Below are positions 1-6,044 of a DNA stretch of 6,171 nt, in pieces; the stretch's first letter is position 1; each line of letters opens with the position of its first letter. A program made the translations under genes and the position numbers. The notes beneath the pieces were generated by a model that was given only the letters and a program-made list of their open reading frames with translations, searched no databases and was not told the DNA's origin. This DNA is from Candidatus Stahliibacteriota bacterium (GTDB lineage: Bacteria > Hydrothermota > UBA3073). The DNA is taken from positions 1-6,171 of the forward strand of contig DAOUSS010000094.1 in NCBI GenBank assembly GCA_030627085.1. Reading direction: 5' to 3'.

Positions 1-99
1 ACAAGTTTAGAACTAAGAACTTTTACACTCATCATATAATCTAACAATTTTCATCACAACACTTCGGGACAACGTCTAATTTTACTATATGGGGGGCTT

Positions 100-510
100 A
101 TGTATTACGAATTCACAGTATCTACAAAATCATACGAAGAACTCATAGATATCACTCATAATGTAGAGGGTGTCATACAGAGAAGTGCTGTAAAAGATGG
201 TGTGTGTATCGTTTATATTCCGCATGCGACCGCCGGGATAATATTAAACGAGAGTGCAGATCCGAACATTAAAAGGGATTTTCTCTCTGCACTTGATAGA
301 GTAATACCAAAACATGCTGGTTATTTACATGACAGGATTGATAACAATGCGCATGCCCATATAAAATCAGCGATTGTGGGTTCATCCGTAACCATACCTG
401 TAAGCAACGGGCATCTGGGACTTGGCACCTGGCAGGCAATAATGCTCTGCGAATTTGATGGACCAAGGGCAAGAAGAAGAGTAGTGATCAAAATAATTGC
501 CGGTGATTAA
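100..510 (+). CDS. yjbQ: YjbQ/UPF0047 family protein (secondary thiamine-phosphate synthase-like)
   Basis: This is a 136-residue protein, the usual full length for the YjbQ/UPF0047 family of small, probably cytosolic proteins. Family motifs are in the expected order: HATAG at residues 42-46, NES.DP at 50-55, H77, DNNAHAHIK at 81-89, TIPVSNG at 98-104, LGTWQ at 108-112, CE at 117-118 and a basic RARRRVV near the end. The conserved histidines (H42, H77, H87) and E118 probably line a metal or active site; that is inference from the conservation pattern. E. coli YjbQ is reported to have weak thiamine-phosphate synthase activity, but the physiological role is unsettled. The start is ATG 100, with a run of six G at 91-96 just upstream; the spacing is short at 3 bases. 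An ATG at 89 is in another frame. The gene stands alone and converges on the minus-strand operon with 43 bases between stop codons. I see no hairpin terminator in that gap. Confidence 0.92.
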   Translation: MYYEFTVSTKSYEELIDITHNVEGVIQRSAVKDGVCIVYIPHATAGIILNESADPNIKRDFLSALDRVIPKHAGYLHDRIDNNAHAHIKSAIVGSSVTIPVSNGHLGLGTWQAIMLCEFDGPRARRRVVIKIIAGD

Positions 511-553
511 ACAAGGCGGTTACAACTGCGGTAATGTAAGATTGAGGATGGTG

Positions 554-1153
554 TTATAACAGGCGGAGCCAGTCCCCGAGAAGAAAATAGAACCTGCCAA
601 TCAACAGGGAGATTCTCGCCATAACTGTATAACCAAATGATGCGCCAAATGCAACCATCAAGAACATCCTTCCAATTCTCGCCATCACACCAACTGCTTT
701 CTTATGCTCCGTTGAGAAAAAGAAGTAAAAAAGGCCGGTTATTACGCCTATAACCAGAATTATGTTGTTGATATTCTGGAGAGGAACTATTGTTGCCCTT
801 GCCTGTTCAAGGGCATTTGTCTGGAGGAATGTAACAAGATAGTATCCTGATGTCATCCCAACAATAAATGCGAGAGGCCATCTTGAGATCCAGCCGATTT
901 TAGGAAACAGACGAAGTAACATCATTATCCCGAGAATGAACGGGATGAGTAATATAAGTTCATGCTCTATAAAAAGGGGTCTGCCAAGGTTCGGAAGCAA
1001 AACATTATACCACGAGTACATTGCCCAGTATCCAGCAGATACCCCCACAAAAAGATGTTCGGCAAATTTATAAAAAGGGTTATCCTTGTAGAGGAACGAA
1101 AATATACAGAGGGTCAGAAAAGCCGCCACCCATATACCTATTGTCTGTATCAT
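554..1153 (-). CDS. Polytopic membrane protein, about six helices, unknown function
   Basis: A 199-residue, strongly hydrophobic protein that I cannot assign to a named family. Membrane segments are visible near residues 4-22, 30-50, 63-82, 92-112, 128-147 and 160-188, with positively charged loops such as KIGWISR (85-91) and HKK (150-152). A conserved-looking stretch, KDNPFYKFAEHLFVGVSAGY (23-42), lies at the end of helix 1 and the start of helix 2 and would be the best search probe. It is the last gene of the minus-strand operon. Its start, ATG 1153, has no clear Shine-Dalgarno sequence (TGTGATTGT precedes it). A 192-base gap with an imperfect palindrome separates it from the upstream gene, whereas the first operon junctions are 5 bases. 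Together with the other six-helix protein and the two anchored proteins upstream, it is probably a subunit of one membrane assembly; that is inference from synteny only. Confidence 0.82.
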   Translation of the reverse strand: MIQTIGIWVAAFLTLCIFSFLYKDNPFYKFAEHLFVGVSAGYWAMYSWYNVLLPNLGRPLFIEHELILLIPFILGIMMLLRLFPKIGWISRWPLAFIVGMTSGYYLVTFLQTNALEQARATIVPLQNINNIILVIGVITGLFYFFFSTEHKKAVGVMARIGRMFLMVAFGASFGYTVMARISLLIGRFYFLLGDWLRLL

Positions 1154-1179
1154 ACAATCACATTAAAAATCAGAAATAC

Positions 1180-1334
1180 AGCCACAGATTGCATGGATAT
1201 TTTTAGCCACTGATTACACAGATTGCACAGATAGTATTAAATCCATATGGAAAAGATTAAATAAATTAAATCAGTGTAATCCGTGTCAATCAGTGACATC
1301 TGTGGCTTAAGTCGATTAGTGAAGTCCGTGGCTC
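1180..1334. repeat. Degenerate inverted and tandem repeat between operon genes
   Basis: The right half holds three degenerate head-to-tail units of the form ATCAGTG..ATC.GTG(GC), starting near 1270, 1289 and 1315. The segments 1287-1308 and 1313-1334 match at 16 of 22 positions. The left half carries the same unit in the opposite orientation: GCCACAGAT at 1181-1189 and CACTGATTACACAGATT from 1208. AGCCACAGAT (1180-1189) is the exact reverse complement of 1298-1307. The segment 1208-1232 pairs imperfectly with about 1271-1295 around an AT-rich centre (1233-1268). Transcribed in the operon, it would form a long imperfect hairpin. Repeats of this kind are, from memory, scattered through many environmental bacterial genomes. 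There is no open reading frame of note and no poly-T tract following the stem, so I do not call it a terminator. Confidence 0.8.
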
Positions 1335-1345
1335 ATTTTGGCTTC

Positions 1346-2167
1346 TCATCCGGAACTGCTTCTCTTTTTGAGAAGGAATATCACATTCCCGAATATTATA
1401 GAAAATACTATTACTGCATGGGCGAGAGACTGCGCATCCATTCCAGCAGTAGCGAGACCGGGCAGCTTAACGAGTTGCTCATATTCTGCTGCGCCCTTCA
1501 TACCCCCAACCAGACCCACAAGTTGACCTGCTTGAAGGTATGGATAAAAGGCGGGTGCTTGTACTGCCGTGCTTCCACAACCAACTTTCTTGCCGTATCT
1601 TGCCTGTGCAATCATCACCCAGTGTCTTACTCCCGGATCGCCCGCTGAAAATGTTACTACGAGTTTGAATGGCTCTAAATTATCTATACCATTAAGAAGC
1701 GGCAACTCATCGATATTCCTCTCTGCATAATCTTGAGGAAAAATGCTCCTTAGGTCTGTTGAAATACCCGAAATCACAACAATTCCCCCTGTCTTGTAAC
1801 CAAGATTTACGAAATCCACCCCATACTCCTTTCCGTATTCTTGCGCAGCTTTTTCAAGATTTGCCTGTCCCAGCAAAACCCCCTGTGGCCACAAACCGAG
1901 ACTCGCTATCTTTAAATCCTTTCTGAAACAGTGTCTTATAACCGCGAGTGCCATAGGATCGAGTTCTGCCATACTTGCCGGGTCATAATCAAAGGATAAA
2001 AAAATATAAGACCCCGGAGGTATGGACTCTATCTCTCTGTACAATTTCTTTGCGGGCTCACTTATCTGTATGGCAAGTCCCATAGGAAAGAGTATCGCAA
2101 CAATCACAATTGTCGCAAGTACAGCAAATATAATCCGTCTGTCTATATTGAGTAATCTATCAAGCAT
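1346..2167 (-). CDS. Doubly membrane-anchored protein with large extracytoplasmic domain, unknown function
   Basis: A 273-residue protein that I do not recognise. It has one hydrophobic helix near each end (about 12-32 and 248-266). A basic N-terminus (R4, R10, R11) and a basic C-terminal tail (KKR at 267-269) suggest both ends are cytoplasmic and the roughly 215-residue middle is outside the membrane. That domain alternates hydrophobic strands (YIFLSFDYD 54-62, GIVVISGIS 128-136, FKLVVTFSAGDPG 167-179, LVGLVGGMKG 216-225) with amphipathic helices, suggesting an alpha/beta fold. G/S-rich turns (KTGG 125-128, GCGST 196-200) could be binding loops, but no known catalytic motif is evident. ATG 2167 follows a four-helix-bundle insertion and has no Shine-Dalgarno sequence (TTCTTTCTCTACT precedes it). 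It would have followed the six-helix protein directly before the insertion, and it probably belongs to the same membrane complex as its neighbours. Confidence 0.83.
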   Translation of the reverse strand: MLDRLLNIDRRIIFAVLATIVIVAILFPMGLAIQISEPAKKLYREIESIPPGSYIFLSFDYDPASMAELDPMALAVIRHCFRKDLKIASLGLWPQGVLLGQANLEKAAQEYGKEYGVDFVNLGYKTGGIVVISGISTDLRSIFPQDYAERNIDELPLLNGIDNLEPFKLVVTFSAGDPGVRHWVMIAQARYGKKVGCGSTAVQAPAFYPYLQAGQLVGLVGGMKGAAEYEQLVKLPGLATAGMDAQSLAHAVIVFSIIFGNVIFLLKKRSSSG

Positions 2168-2180
2168 AGTAGAGAAAGAA

Positions 2181-2236
2181 TTTCAAAATCCAAATTTCCA
2201 ATTACCAATAAAATTCCAAATACCAAATTCCAAAAG
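2181..2236. repeat. Degenerate TTCCAAAT/CCAAATTCC repeat, left end of cassette
   Basis: An AT-rich, non-coding run of near-repeats: AAATCCAAATTTCC (2187-2200), AATTACCAATAAAATTCC (2200-2217) and AAATACCAAATTCCAAAA (2218-2235). It lies directly upstream of the 273-residue gene in the minus-strand transcript. The core CAAATTTCCAAT (2191-2202) is complementary to the right-hand repeats of the four-helix-bundle cassette. The stretch from here to 2292 holds no gene I can support apart from the short abortive frame at 2278-2337. Confidence 0.6.
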
Positions 2237-2292
2237 CCTAATCATAGTCCAGAGGTTATTACTCTTTTTTCTATTCTTTATATTTGACATTC

Positions 2293-2340
2293 GTCATTTG
2301 ACATTTTGTTAGAAATTGGATATTGGAAATTTGACATTTT
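2293..2340. repeat. 48-base direct repeat, copy A (downstream of four-helix-bundle gene)
   Basis: Bases 2293-2340 are identical to 2697-2744, offset by 404 bases; the flanking bases (2292/2696 and 2341/2745) differ. The decamer ATTTGACATT occurs twice within this copy (2296-2305, 2329-2338) and once just outside it (2282-2291). Read on the minus strand, the copy begins at the last base of the four-helix-bundle stop codon. It carries the same two ATG codons as the other copy, at 2337 and 2304. The first opens a 19-codon frame ending at a TAA at 2280-2278, so this copy starts a reading frame that goes nowhere. Confidence 0.92.
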
Positions 2341-2741
2341 TACCCCTTCTTTCGCGATTTATTCACTATGGACGAAAATATCAAGGTTAACTCATTAGCT
2401 TCTTTCCAGTATTCTCGGGCTTCGTCCTTTAGTTCCGGTACCGCCTTCACTATCATTCTAATCCAGTGTTTGCTCTCCTTTGACTCTTTCTTGCAAATGC
2501 CTATCTTGTGCTCAAAATCTTTCTTGGACTCTGCACAGTCCGCTTCACAGTAATTTGCTCCTACACTTGTTCCCGCCTTAACCAACTGGGTTATCAGAGG
2601 AATGGTTATTGGTGTCTTTGGAACCTTCTTTGCAAATTCAATAATGGCTTCACCAAACCTCGCTGTCCTCTCCTCCAGATCATATTTTTGATATTTGTCA
2701 TTTGACATTTTGTTAGAAATTGGATATTGGAAATTTGACAT
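2340..2741 (-). CDS. Four-helix-bundle protein (23S rRNA intervening-sequence protein family)
   Basis: A 133-residue protein of the four-helix-bundle family (TIGR02436-type, also annotated S23 or IVS protein). The family core starts about residue 19 with YDLEERTARFGEAII. It continues with TIPLITQLVKAGTSVGANYCEAD (45-67), ESKKDFEHKIGICKKESKESKHW (70-92), PELKDEAREYWKEANEL and a basic tail. The family was first seen in insertions within 23S rRNA genes and is related in fold to the diversity-generating-retroelement protein Avd; its function is unclear. No reverse transcriptase or rRNA is present here. I chose ATG 2741, which has GGTGGAG nine bases upstream. ATG 2708 (122 residues) is a good alternative closer to the conserved core, and TTG 2759 lies inside the preceding gene and is unlikely. 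The first 11 residues come entirely from the 48-base repeat, so they are probably not part of the folded domain. Confidence 0.88.
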   Translation of the reverse strand: MSNFQYPISNKMSNDKYQKYDLEERTARFGEAIIEFAKKVPKTPITIPLITQLVKAGTSVGANYCEADCAESKKDFEHKIGICKKESKESKHWIRMIVKAVPELKDEAREYWKEANELTLIFSSIVNKSRKKG

Positions 2742-2744
2742 TTT
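2697..2744. repeat. 48-base direct repeat, copy B (5' end of four-helix-bundle gene)
   Basis: Identical to 2293-2340. The decamer ATTTGACATT occurs at 2700-2709 and 2733-2742. On the minus strand each decamer reads AATGTCAAAT, so both candidate start codons (2741 and 2708) lie within repeat sequence. Similarity to copy A continues weakly past the left edge: 2686-2696 matches 2282-2292 at most positions. This suggests the copies derive from duplication of the gene's 5' end and not only of a short terminal repeat. Confidence 0.92.
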
Positions 2745-2745
2745 A

Positions 2746-3366
2746 TCACTCTCCACCAAGATATGTTCTCTCTATACCAAGTATAACACGCAAGGAATAC
2801 GAAACGGTTCCGAGTGCTATCCCGATCATTATTGCACGCTGTCCGGCCGTATTTGGATAAGTCATAATCCAGTCAGCAATAAGAGGAAGTTTATTCCACA
2901 GGATATTCCCGATAGGGACCCTTCCAAGCATCACGATTATAGCAGCAACAAGAAGAAGCGTAGCATCTATGTTCCTTGCACGGAATGCCCTGAAAGAGGC
3001 AGACGCAATGAAAAACGCAAGGAGAGCAAACATAGTTGCTCCCATTGGTTGCTGTATATTCACGAATATGTAATTAAACGGAGTTCCTGTACCAATCCCC
3101 CATTTAGCTCCAGTGAAAATGGTGGCAACGAGACCGCCTAGAAGTACTACGGAGTATCCCCATCCTTTATTCCTCCTTCTCAATTTATTCGCATGAAGCC
3201 TGACCAGATTCATGAGTCCAAGGAGTAGTGCGAATACAGCAATTATAAGGAACCACCGGTTGAAAGTATCAAAAAGTCCCGCAAAAGGCTGTCTGGGGAT
3301 GAAATATTGAACAACCATTACGATACCCACAATGAACGTAATTATCAGAGGAATTTGTCGTTTCAT
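2746..3366 (-). CDS. Six-helix membrane protein, unknown function
   Basis: A 206-residue, very hydrophobic protein with membrane segments near residues 5-23, 38-56, 69-86, 107-127, 134-149 and 177-195. The most basic loop, HANKLRRRNKG (58-68), lies between helices 2 and 3 and should be cytoplasmic, as should RAFRARN (126-132) between helices 4 and 5. The tail GIERTYLGGE (197-206) is short and polar. I cannot name a family. Its start, ATG 3366, is 5 bases past the stop of the DUF6754-like gene, which suggests translational coupling; no good Shine-Dalgarno sequence precedes it. Its last codons (CTT GGT GGA GAG TGA) double as a ribosome binding site for whatever follows, now the four-helix-bundle gene. 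It is probably an integral subunit of the complex encoded by this operon; that is inference from spacing and the co-encoded membrane proteins. Confidence 0.85.
   Translation of the reverse strand: MKRQIPLIITFIVGIVMVVQYFIPRQPFAGLFDTFNRWFLIIAVFALLLGLMNLVRLHANKLRRRNKGWGYSVVLLGGLVATIFTGAKWGIGTGTPFNYIFVNIQQPMGATMFALLAFFIASASFRAFRARNIDATLLLVAAIIVMLGRVPIGNILWNKLPLIADWIMTYPNTAGQRAIMIGIALGTVSYSLRVILGIERTYLGGE
2751..2757 (-). promoter_or_regulatory. Ribosome binding site GGTGGAG inside the end of the six-helix gene
   Basis: GGTGGAG sits nine bases before ATG 2741, within the Gly-Gly-Glu codons that end the upstream gene, and favours 2741 as the four-helix-bundle start. Because the 273-residue gene now lacks such a signal, this site may have served that gene before the cassette arrived. 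Confidence 0.6.
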
Positions 3367-3371
3367 AGAAT

Positions 3372-4436
3372 TTACTGGACCATAAGGATGTCCTTTATTA
3401 TTGTGAAACCAAATGTTGCAAGAACGGTTCCTACTACTATTAACGCAAGAAACATCGCTTTACCCCAGTCCTGCCCTTTCAGACTGCCAAGCTGAAGGGG
3501 GTCTTTTGAAAGGTAAGCAGAAGCTGCAAAAAACTCCTCACCTATGAGGGTATAATCACAGGCTGTGACGAAGAACGGCAACTGCGATGGCATAGCCGTT
3601 CCAGCTATCTGAATAGCTCCCACAGAATGTCCGGTTTCCGCAAGTATAAGAGATTCTGCGTAGAAACTTCCCATCAAAAATATCGCACCGGGTTTCTCTC
3701 TCATCATTATACCATCACATCCAGCAGCAAAACCAAACTGGTCATCAGTAAGGTAAAATATGTTATTCGGGTTAAATATATCGGGTCTGCCGGCGTCGTA
3801 ATATGCCTCTTTAACAGTCTCCTGGGCTGCAGTCATCACAAGCGACCTCGAGGTTGGCATCAAAATCTGGGACTCGTATTCTGCAGCCTTTTTAGCAACC
3901 CGCCGCAGTATCGTTATGCCGGCTATAGTCTGGAGATCGTCTATATCCATAATACCGGCAATGAACATAACCGGCCTTCCGAGCTCGGTTGCCCTTCCCA
4001 CTGCCTCATCAACCGCTTCGAGCCCGGCTATTTGCCTTATATACAGTCCCTTGCCTCCTTTTGCCTGCCTTATAAAAAATAAAATAAGCCCGCATACCAC
4101 AAGAACCACAATAAGCATTGTGGTTCTTCCTTTGTGAAACCACTGCGGACTTGATATAACCGAGGCAGGTTCTGATGCAACCACACCTTCCTCTGTGGTC
4201 AAAACAACCTGGTAATAGTATTTCACACCATCCTCTACCGAGTTATCTATCCAATAGGTATCGGATGGAGACACAGCAACCATCCTTTCAAACTCTTTTC
4301 CCTCTTCCCTCCGCATAATTTCGCCAGAGATAAAGGGAAAGGGGTAAGAGAACTTAAGGGTAACACTACCTCCTGCATCATTTGGTGTATCTAAGGCAGA
4401 TATAGATAGACTGCTTATTATGAATAATATGAGCAT
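3372..4436 (-). CDS. Secreted-anchored FN3 plus DUF6754-like membrane protein
   Basis: A 354-residue protein. Domain order: a short signal peptide (1-14, hydrophobic, ending SISA before LDTPND); one fibronectin type III-like domain (about 15-95, with the DTPNDAGGS opening and a YYYQVVLTTEEG strand pair); a membrane helix (106-123); a roughly 200-residue domain (about 128-325); and a C-terminal helix (327-347). The large domain has GKGLYIRQIAGLEAVDEAVG (129-148), GRPVMFIAG (153-161), MDIDDLQTIAG (163-173), GAIFLMGSFYAESLILAETG (250-269) and GAIQIAGTA (273-281). I recall these features from Pfam DUF6754; a profile search would decide. The topology puts FN3 outside and the large domain in the cytoplasm. 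The function of DUF6754 is unknown to me. ATG 4436 lies 5 bases after the S1 stop without a Shine-Dalgarno sequence, and the gene is followed after 5 bases by the six-helix gene, so all three are almost certainly co-transcribed. Confidence 0.85.
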   Translation of the reverse strand: MLILFIISSLSISALDTPNDAGGSVTLKFSYPFPFISGEIMRREEGKEFERMVAVSPSDTYWIDNSVEDGVKYYYQVVLTTEEGVVASEPASVISSPQWFHKGRTTMLIVVLVVCGLILFFIRQAKGGKGLYIRQIAGLEAVDEAVGRATELGRPVMFIAGIMDIDDLQTIAGITILRRVAKKAAEYESQILMPTSRSLVMTAAQETVKEAYYDAGRPDIFNPNNIFYLTDDQFGFAAGCDGIMMREKPGAIFLMGSFYAESLILAETGHSVGAIQIAGTAMPSQLPFFVTACDYTLIGEEFFAASAYLSKDPLQLGSLKGQDWGKAMFLALIVVGTVLATFGFTIIKDILMVQ

Positions 4437-4441
4437 ACAGA

Positions 4442-6037
4442 TTACGAGTTATCTTTCTCTTCACTATCCACGGACTCTTTTTCCTCAACAGCAGGCTCAT
4501 ATTCGGTCTGAGAAAATACAAGCCTTCGCTTCTCTTCATTAATCTCAATCAATCTCACAGTAATCTTATCTCCTATAGTGTATTCACGCTGGAGTTCCTT
4601 TGGCGGATCCTGCATCTGCGAATATGGGATAAATCCATCTACTCCTACATCTACAACAAGCCCCTTATCAAGTACTCTGGTTATCGTAGCATTCGGAATT
4701 ATATCGCCTATCGCATGCTCCTCTACGAACTTTTTCAACGGATCTTCGCTCATCTGTTTCAAACCGACAGACAACCGATGTGCCTCCTGATCTATTGAGA
4801 GTATCTTGCACTCTATCTCTTGCCCTGTTTTGAGTTCATCTGATGGATGGGAAATTCTTTTTGTCCACGATATGTCTTTTATGTGCAGAAGCCCTTCTAT
4901 CCCGTCTTTCAGTTCGATAAATGCTCCGTAGTTTGTGAACTTACGCACTATTCCTTTGACAACAGACCCAACTGGGTGTCTCTCCACTGCTCCCTCCCAG
5001 GGATTTTCCATCAGTGCTCTGATAGATAGAGACATTCTCTGTTGTTCCTTGTCTATATTAAGGATCTTTACCTCCACCGTATCCCCCAGAGAGAGAAAAT
5101 CGGCAGGTCTACGCACCTTTTGGGTCCAGGTAAACTCTGATATATGCACAAGCCCTTCAATTCCTGGTTTCAATTCAACAAACGCACCATATTGCGTTAT
5201 TGATACTACCTTTCCTTTTGTAACTGCCCCAACCTCGAATTTTTTATCTATATCCTCCCATGGATGCGATGTAAGCTGTTTCATACCGAGTGCTATTCTC
5301 TGCTTCTCCTTGTCACATTCCAGAACAATAACCTTGACGGTATCACCTATATGCAGCACCTCAGAGGTATGTGAAAGCCTTCCCCATGTAATGTCACTTA
5401 TATGCAGAAGCCCGTCCACGCCACCCAGATCTATAAATGCACCATAATCTGTAATATTCTTCACTTTGCCCTCAATAACAGCATCCTTTTCTATTTTTTC
5501 CAATGTCTCTTTCCGTTTCTTCTCCACATCCTCTTCAAGAATCGCCCTTCTTGAGATAACTATATTTTTCCTTCCCTCAGATAATTTTAATATCTTAAAT
5601 CTATGGGTTGTTCCGAGGAAATCTTCTGCATTCACGGGTTGAAAATCTACCTGTGAACCGGGAAGAAAAGCACTTATACCACCAAGATCAACCTGAAATC
5701 CTCCTTTTACAGTCTTTATTATCTTACCCTCCACAGATTCTCCTGTCTCGTGGCATTCATATATAGTATTCCACACATGCATTATCTCTGCCTTCTCCTT
5801 GGACAGGATCACCATACCTTCATCATCCTCGATTTTTTCGAGCAATACATCAACCTCGTCACCCTGTCCGGGAACAGCACTCCTTTTAAACTCCGAGACA
5901 GGTATAATACCTTCTGATTTCAATCCAACATCTACAAGTATATCGCTATTCGTTACCTTTACTACTACACCTTTTATTATTTCTCCCTCCTTTATTTTCA
6001 TTGATTCATCTATCATTTCGATGATGTTTTCTTCCAT
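4442..6037 (-). CDS. rpsA: 30S ribosomal protein S1 (six S1 domains)
   Basis: A 531-residue cytosolic RNA-binding protein that, on the bacterial ribosome, helps mRNA with weak leaders bind the 30S subunit. Six S1 (OB-fold) domains are visible at about 17-82, 100-167, 186-254, 270-342, 356-428 and 444-511. Domains 3-5 are the most canonical, each with YGAF[IV][DE]L followed by GL[LV]HI and a closing L[GS].[KR] strand. Domains 1 and 2 are more divergent, as expected for the ribosome-binding part. An acidic tail rich in E, D and S ends the protein (512-531). The length and six-domain layout match typical bacterial S1. I chose ATG 6037, with AAAGGGAGGT seven bases upstream. A GTG at 6046 is in frame but overlaps that ribosome binding site. 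The gene heads the visible operon; a ribosomal gene placed before membrane-protein genes suggests strong transcription of the latter, unless an internal promoter or terminator exists that I cannot see. Confidence 0.95.
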   Translation of the reverse strand: MEENIIEMIDESMKIKEGEIIKGVVVKVTNSDILVDVGLKSEGIIPVSEFKRSAVPGQGDEVDVLLEKIEDDEGMVILSKEKAEIMHVWNTIYECHETGESVEGKIIKTVKGGFQVDLGGISAFLPGSQVDFQPVNAEDFLGTTHRFKILKLSEGRKNIVISRRAILEEDVEKKRKETLEKIEKDAVIEGKVKNITDYGAFIDLGGVDGLLHISDITWGRLSHTSEVLHIGDTVKVIVLECDKEKQRIALGMKQLTSHPWEDIDKKFEVGAVTKGKVVSITQYGAFVELKPGIEGLVHISEFTWTQKVRRPADFLSLGDTVEVKILNIDKEQQRMSLSIRALMENPWEGAVERHPVGSVVKGIVRKFTNYGAFIELKDGIEGLLHIKDISWTKRISHPSDELKTGQEIECKILSIDQEAHRLSVGLKQMSEDPLKKFVEEHAIGDIIPNATITRVLDKGLVVDVGVDGFIPYSQMQDPPKELQREYTIGDKITVRLIEINEEKRRLVFSQTEYEPAVEEKESVDSEEKDNS

Positions 6038-6044
6038 ACCCTGC

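Larger units (their letters stand above)
2181..2744. mobile_element. Four-helix-bundle cassette with repeat ends, inserted in the operon
   Basis: These are the approximate limits of a block that breaks an otherwise tight operon. It contains the four-helix-bundle gene, a perfect 48-base direct repeat on both sides of it, and an AT-rich left end (2181-2236) made of degenerate CCAAAT/TTCCAA units. The left end holds CAAATTTCCAAT at 2191-2202. Its exact reverse complement, ATTGGAAATTTG, occurs at 2322-2333 and 2726-2737, so the outer ends form an imperfect inverted repeat. The upstream gene stops at 2746, two bases from the block's right end; the downstream gene starts at 2167, 13 bases from its left end. 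No transposase is encoded and I could not define a target-site duplication, so the exact borders and any mobility are inference. Confidence 0.5.

Noticed and set aside
35..40. TATAAT as a -10 promoter box for the YjbQ gene
   Set aside because: The hexamer is perfect but no TTGACA-like -35 lies 16-18 bases upstream, and in such AT-rich sequence it may be chance.
511..553. Bidirectional terminator between the convergent genes
   Set aside because: Only a three-pair GTT/AAC stem can be drawn and there is no T-tract on either strand.
1180..1334. CRISPR array
   Set aside because: The units are degenerate, occur in both orientations and are not separated by unique spacers of constant length.
1283..1648. 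121-codon plus-strand reading frame
   Set aside because: It starts within the intergenic repeat and then runs antisense to the 273-residue gene; it has no Shine-Dalgarno sequence or domain.
2340..2741. Diversity-generating retroelement, because the four-helix-bundle protein resembles Avd
   Set aside because: There is no reverse transcriptase, no template/variable repeat pair with adenine-specific differences, and the two 48-base copies are identical.
2695..3141. 148-codon plus-strand reading frame
   Set aside because: It runs antisense to the six-helix and four-helix-bundle genes, has no ribosome binding site and no recognisable domain; the minus-strand reading is clearly a membrane protein.
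4935..5447. 170-codon plus-strand reading frame
   Set aside because: It lies antisense to the S1 gene and has repetitive Ser/Thr/Pro/Phe-rich composition, the shadow of the repeated S1 domains.
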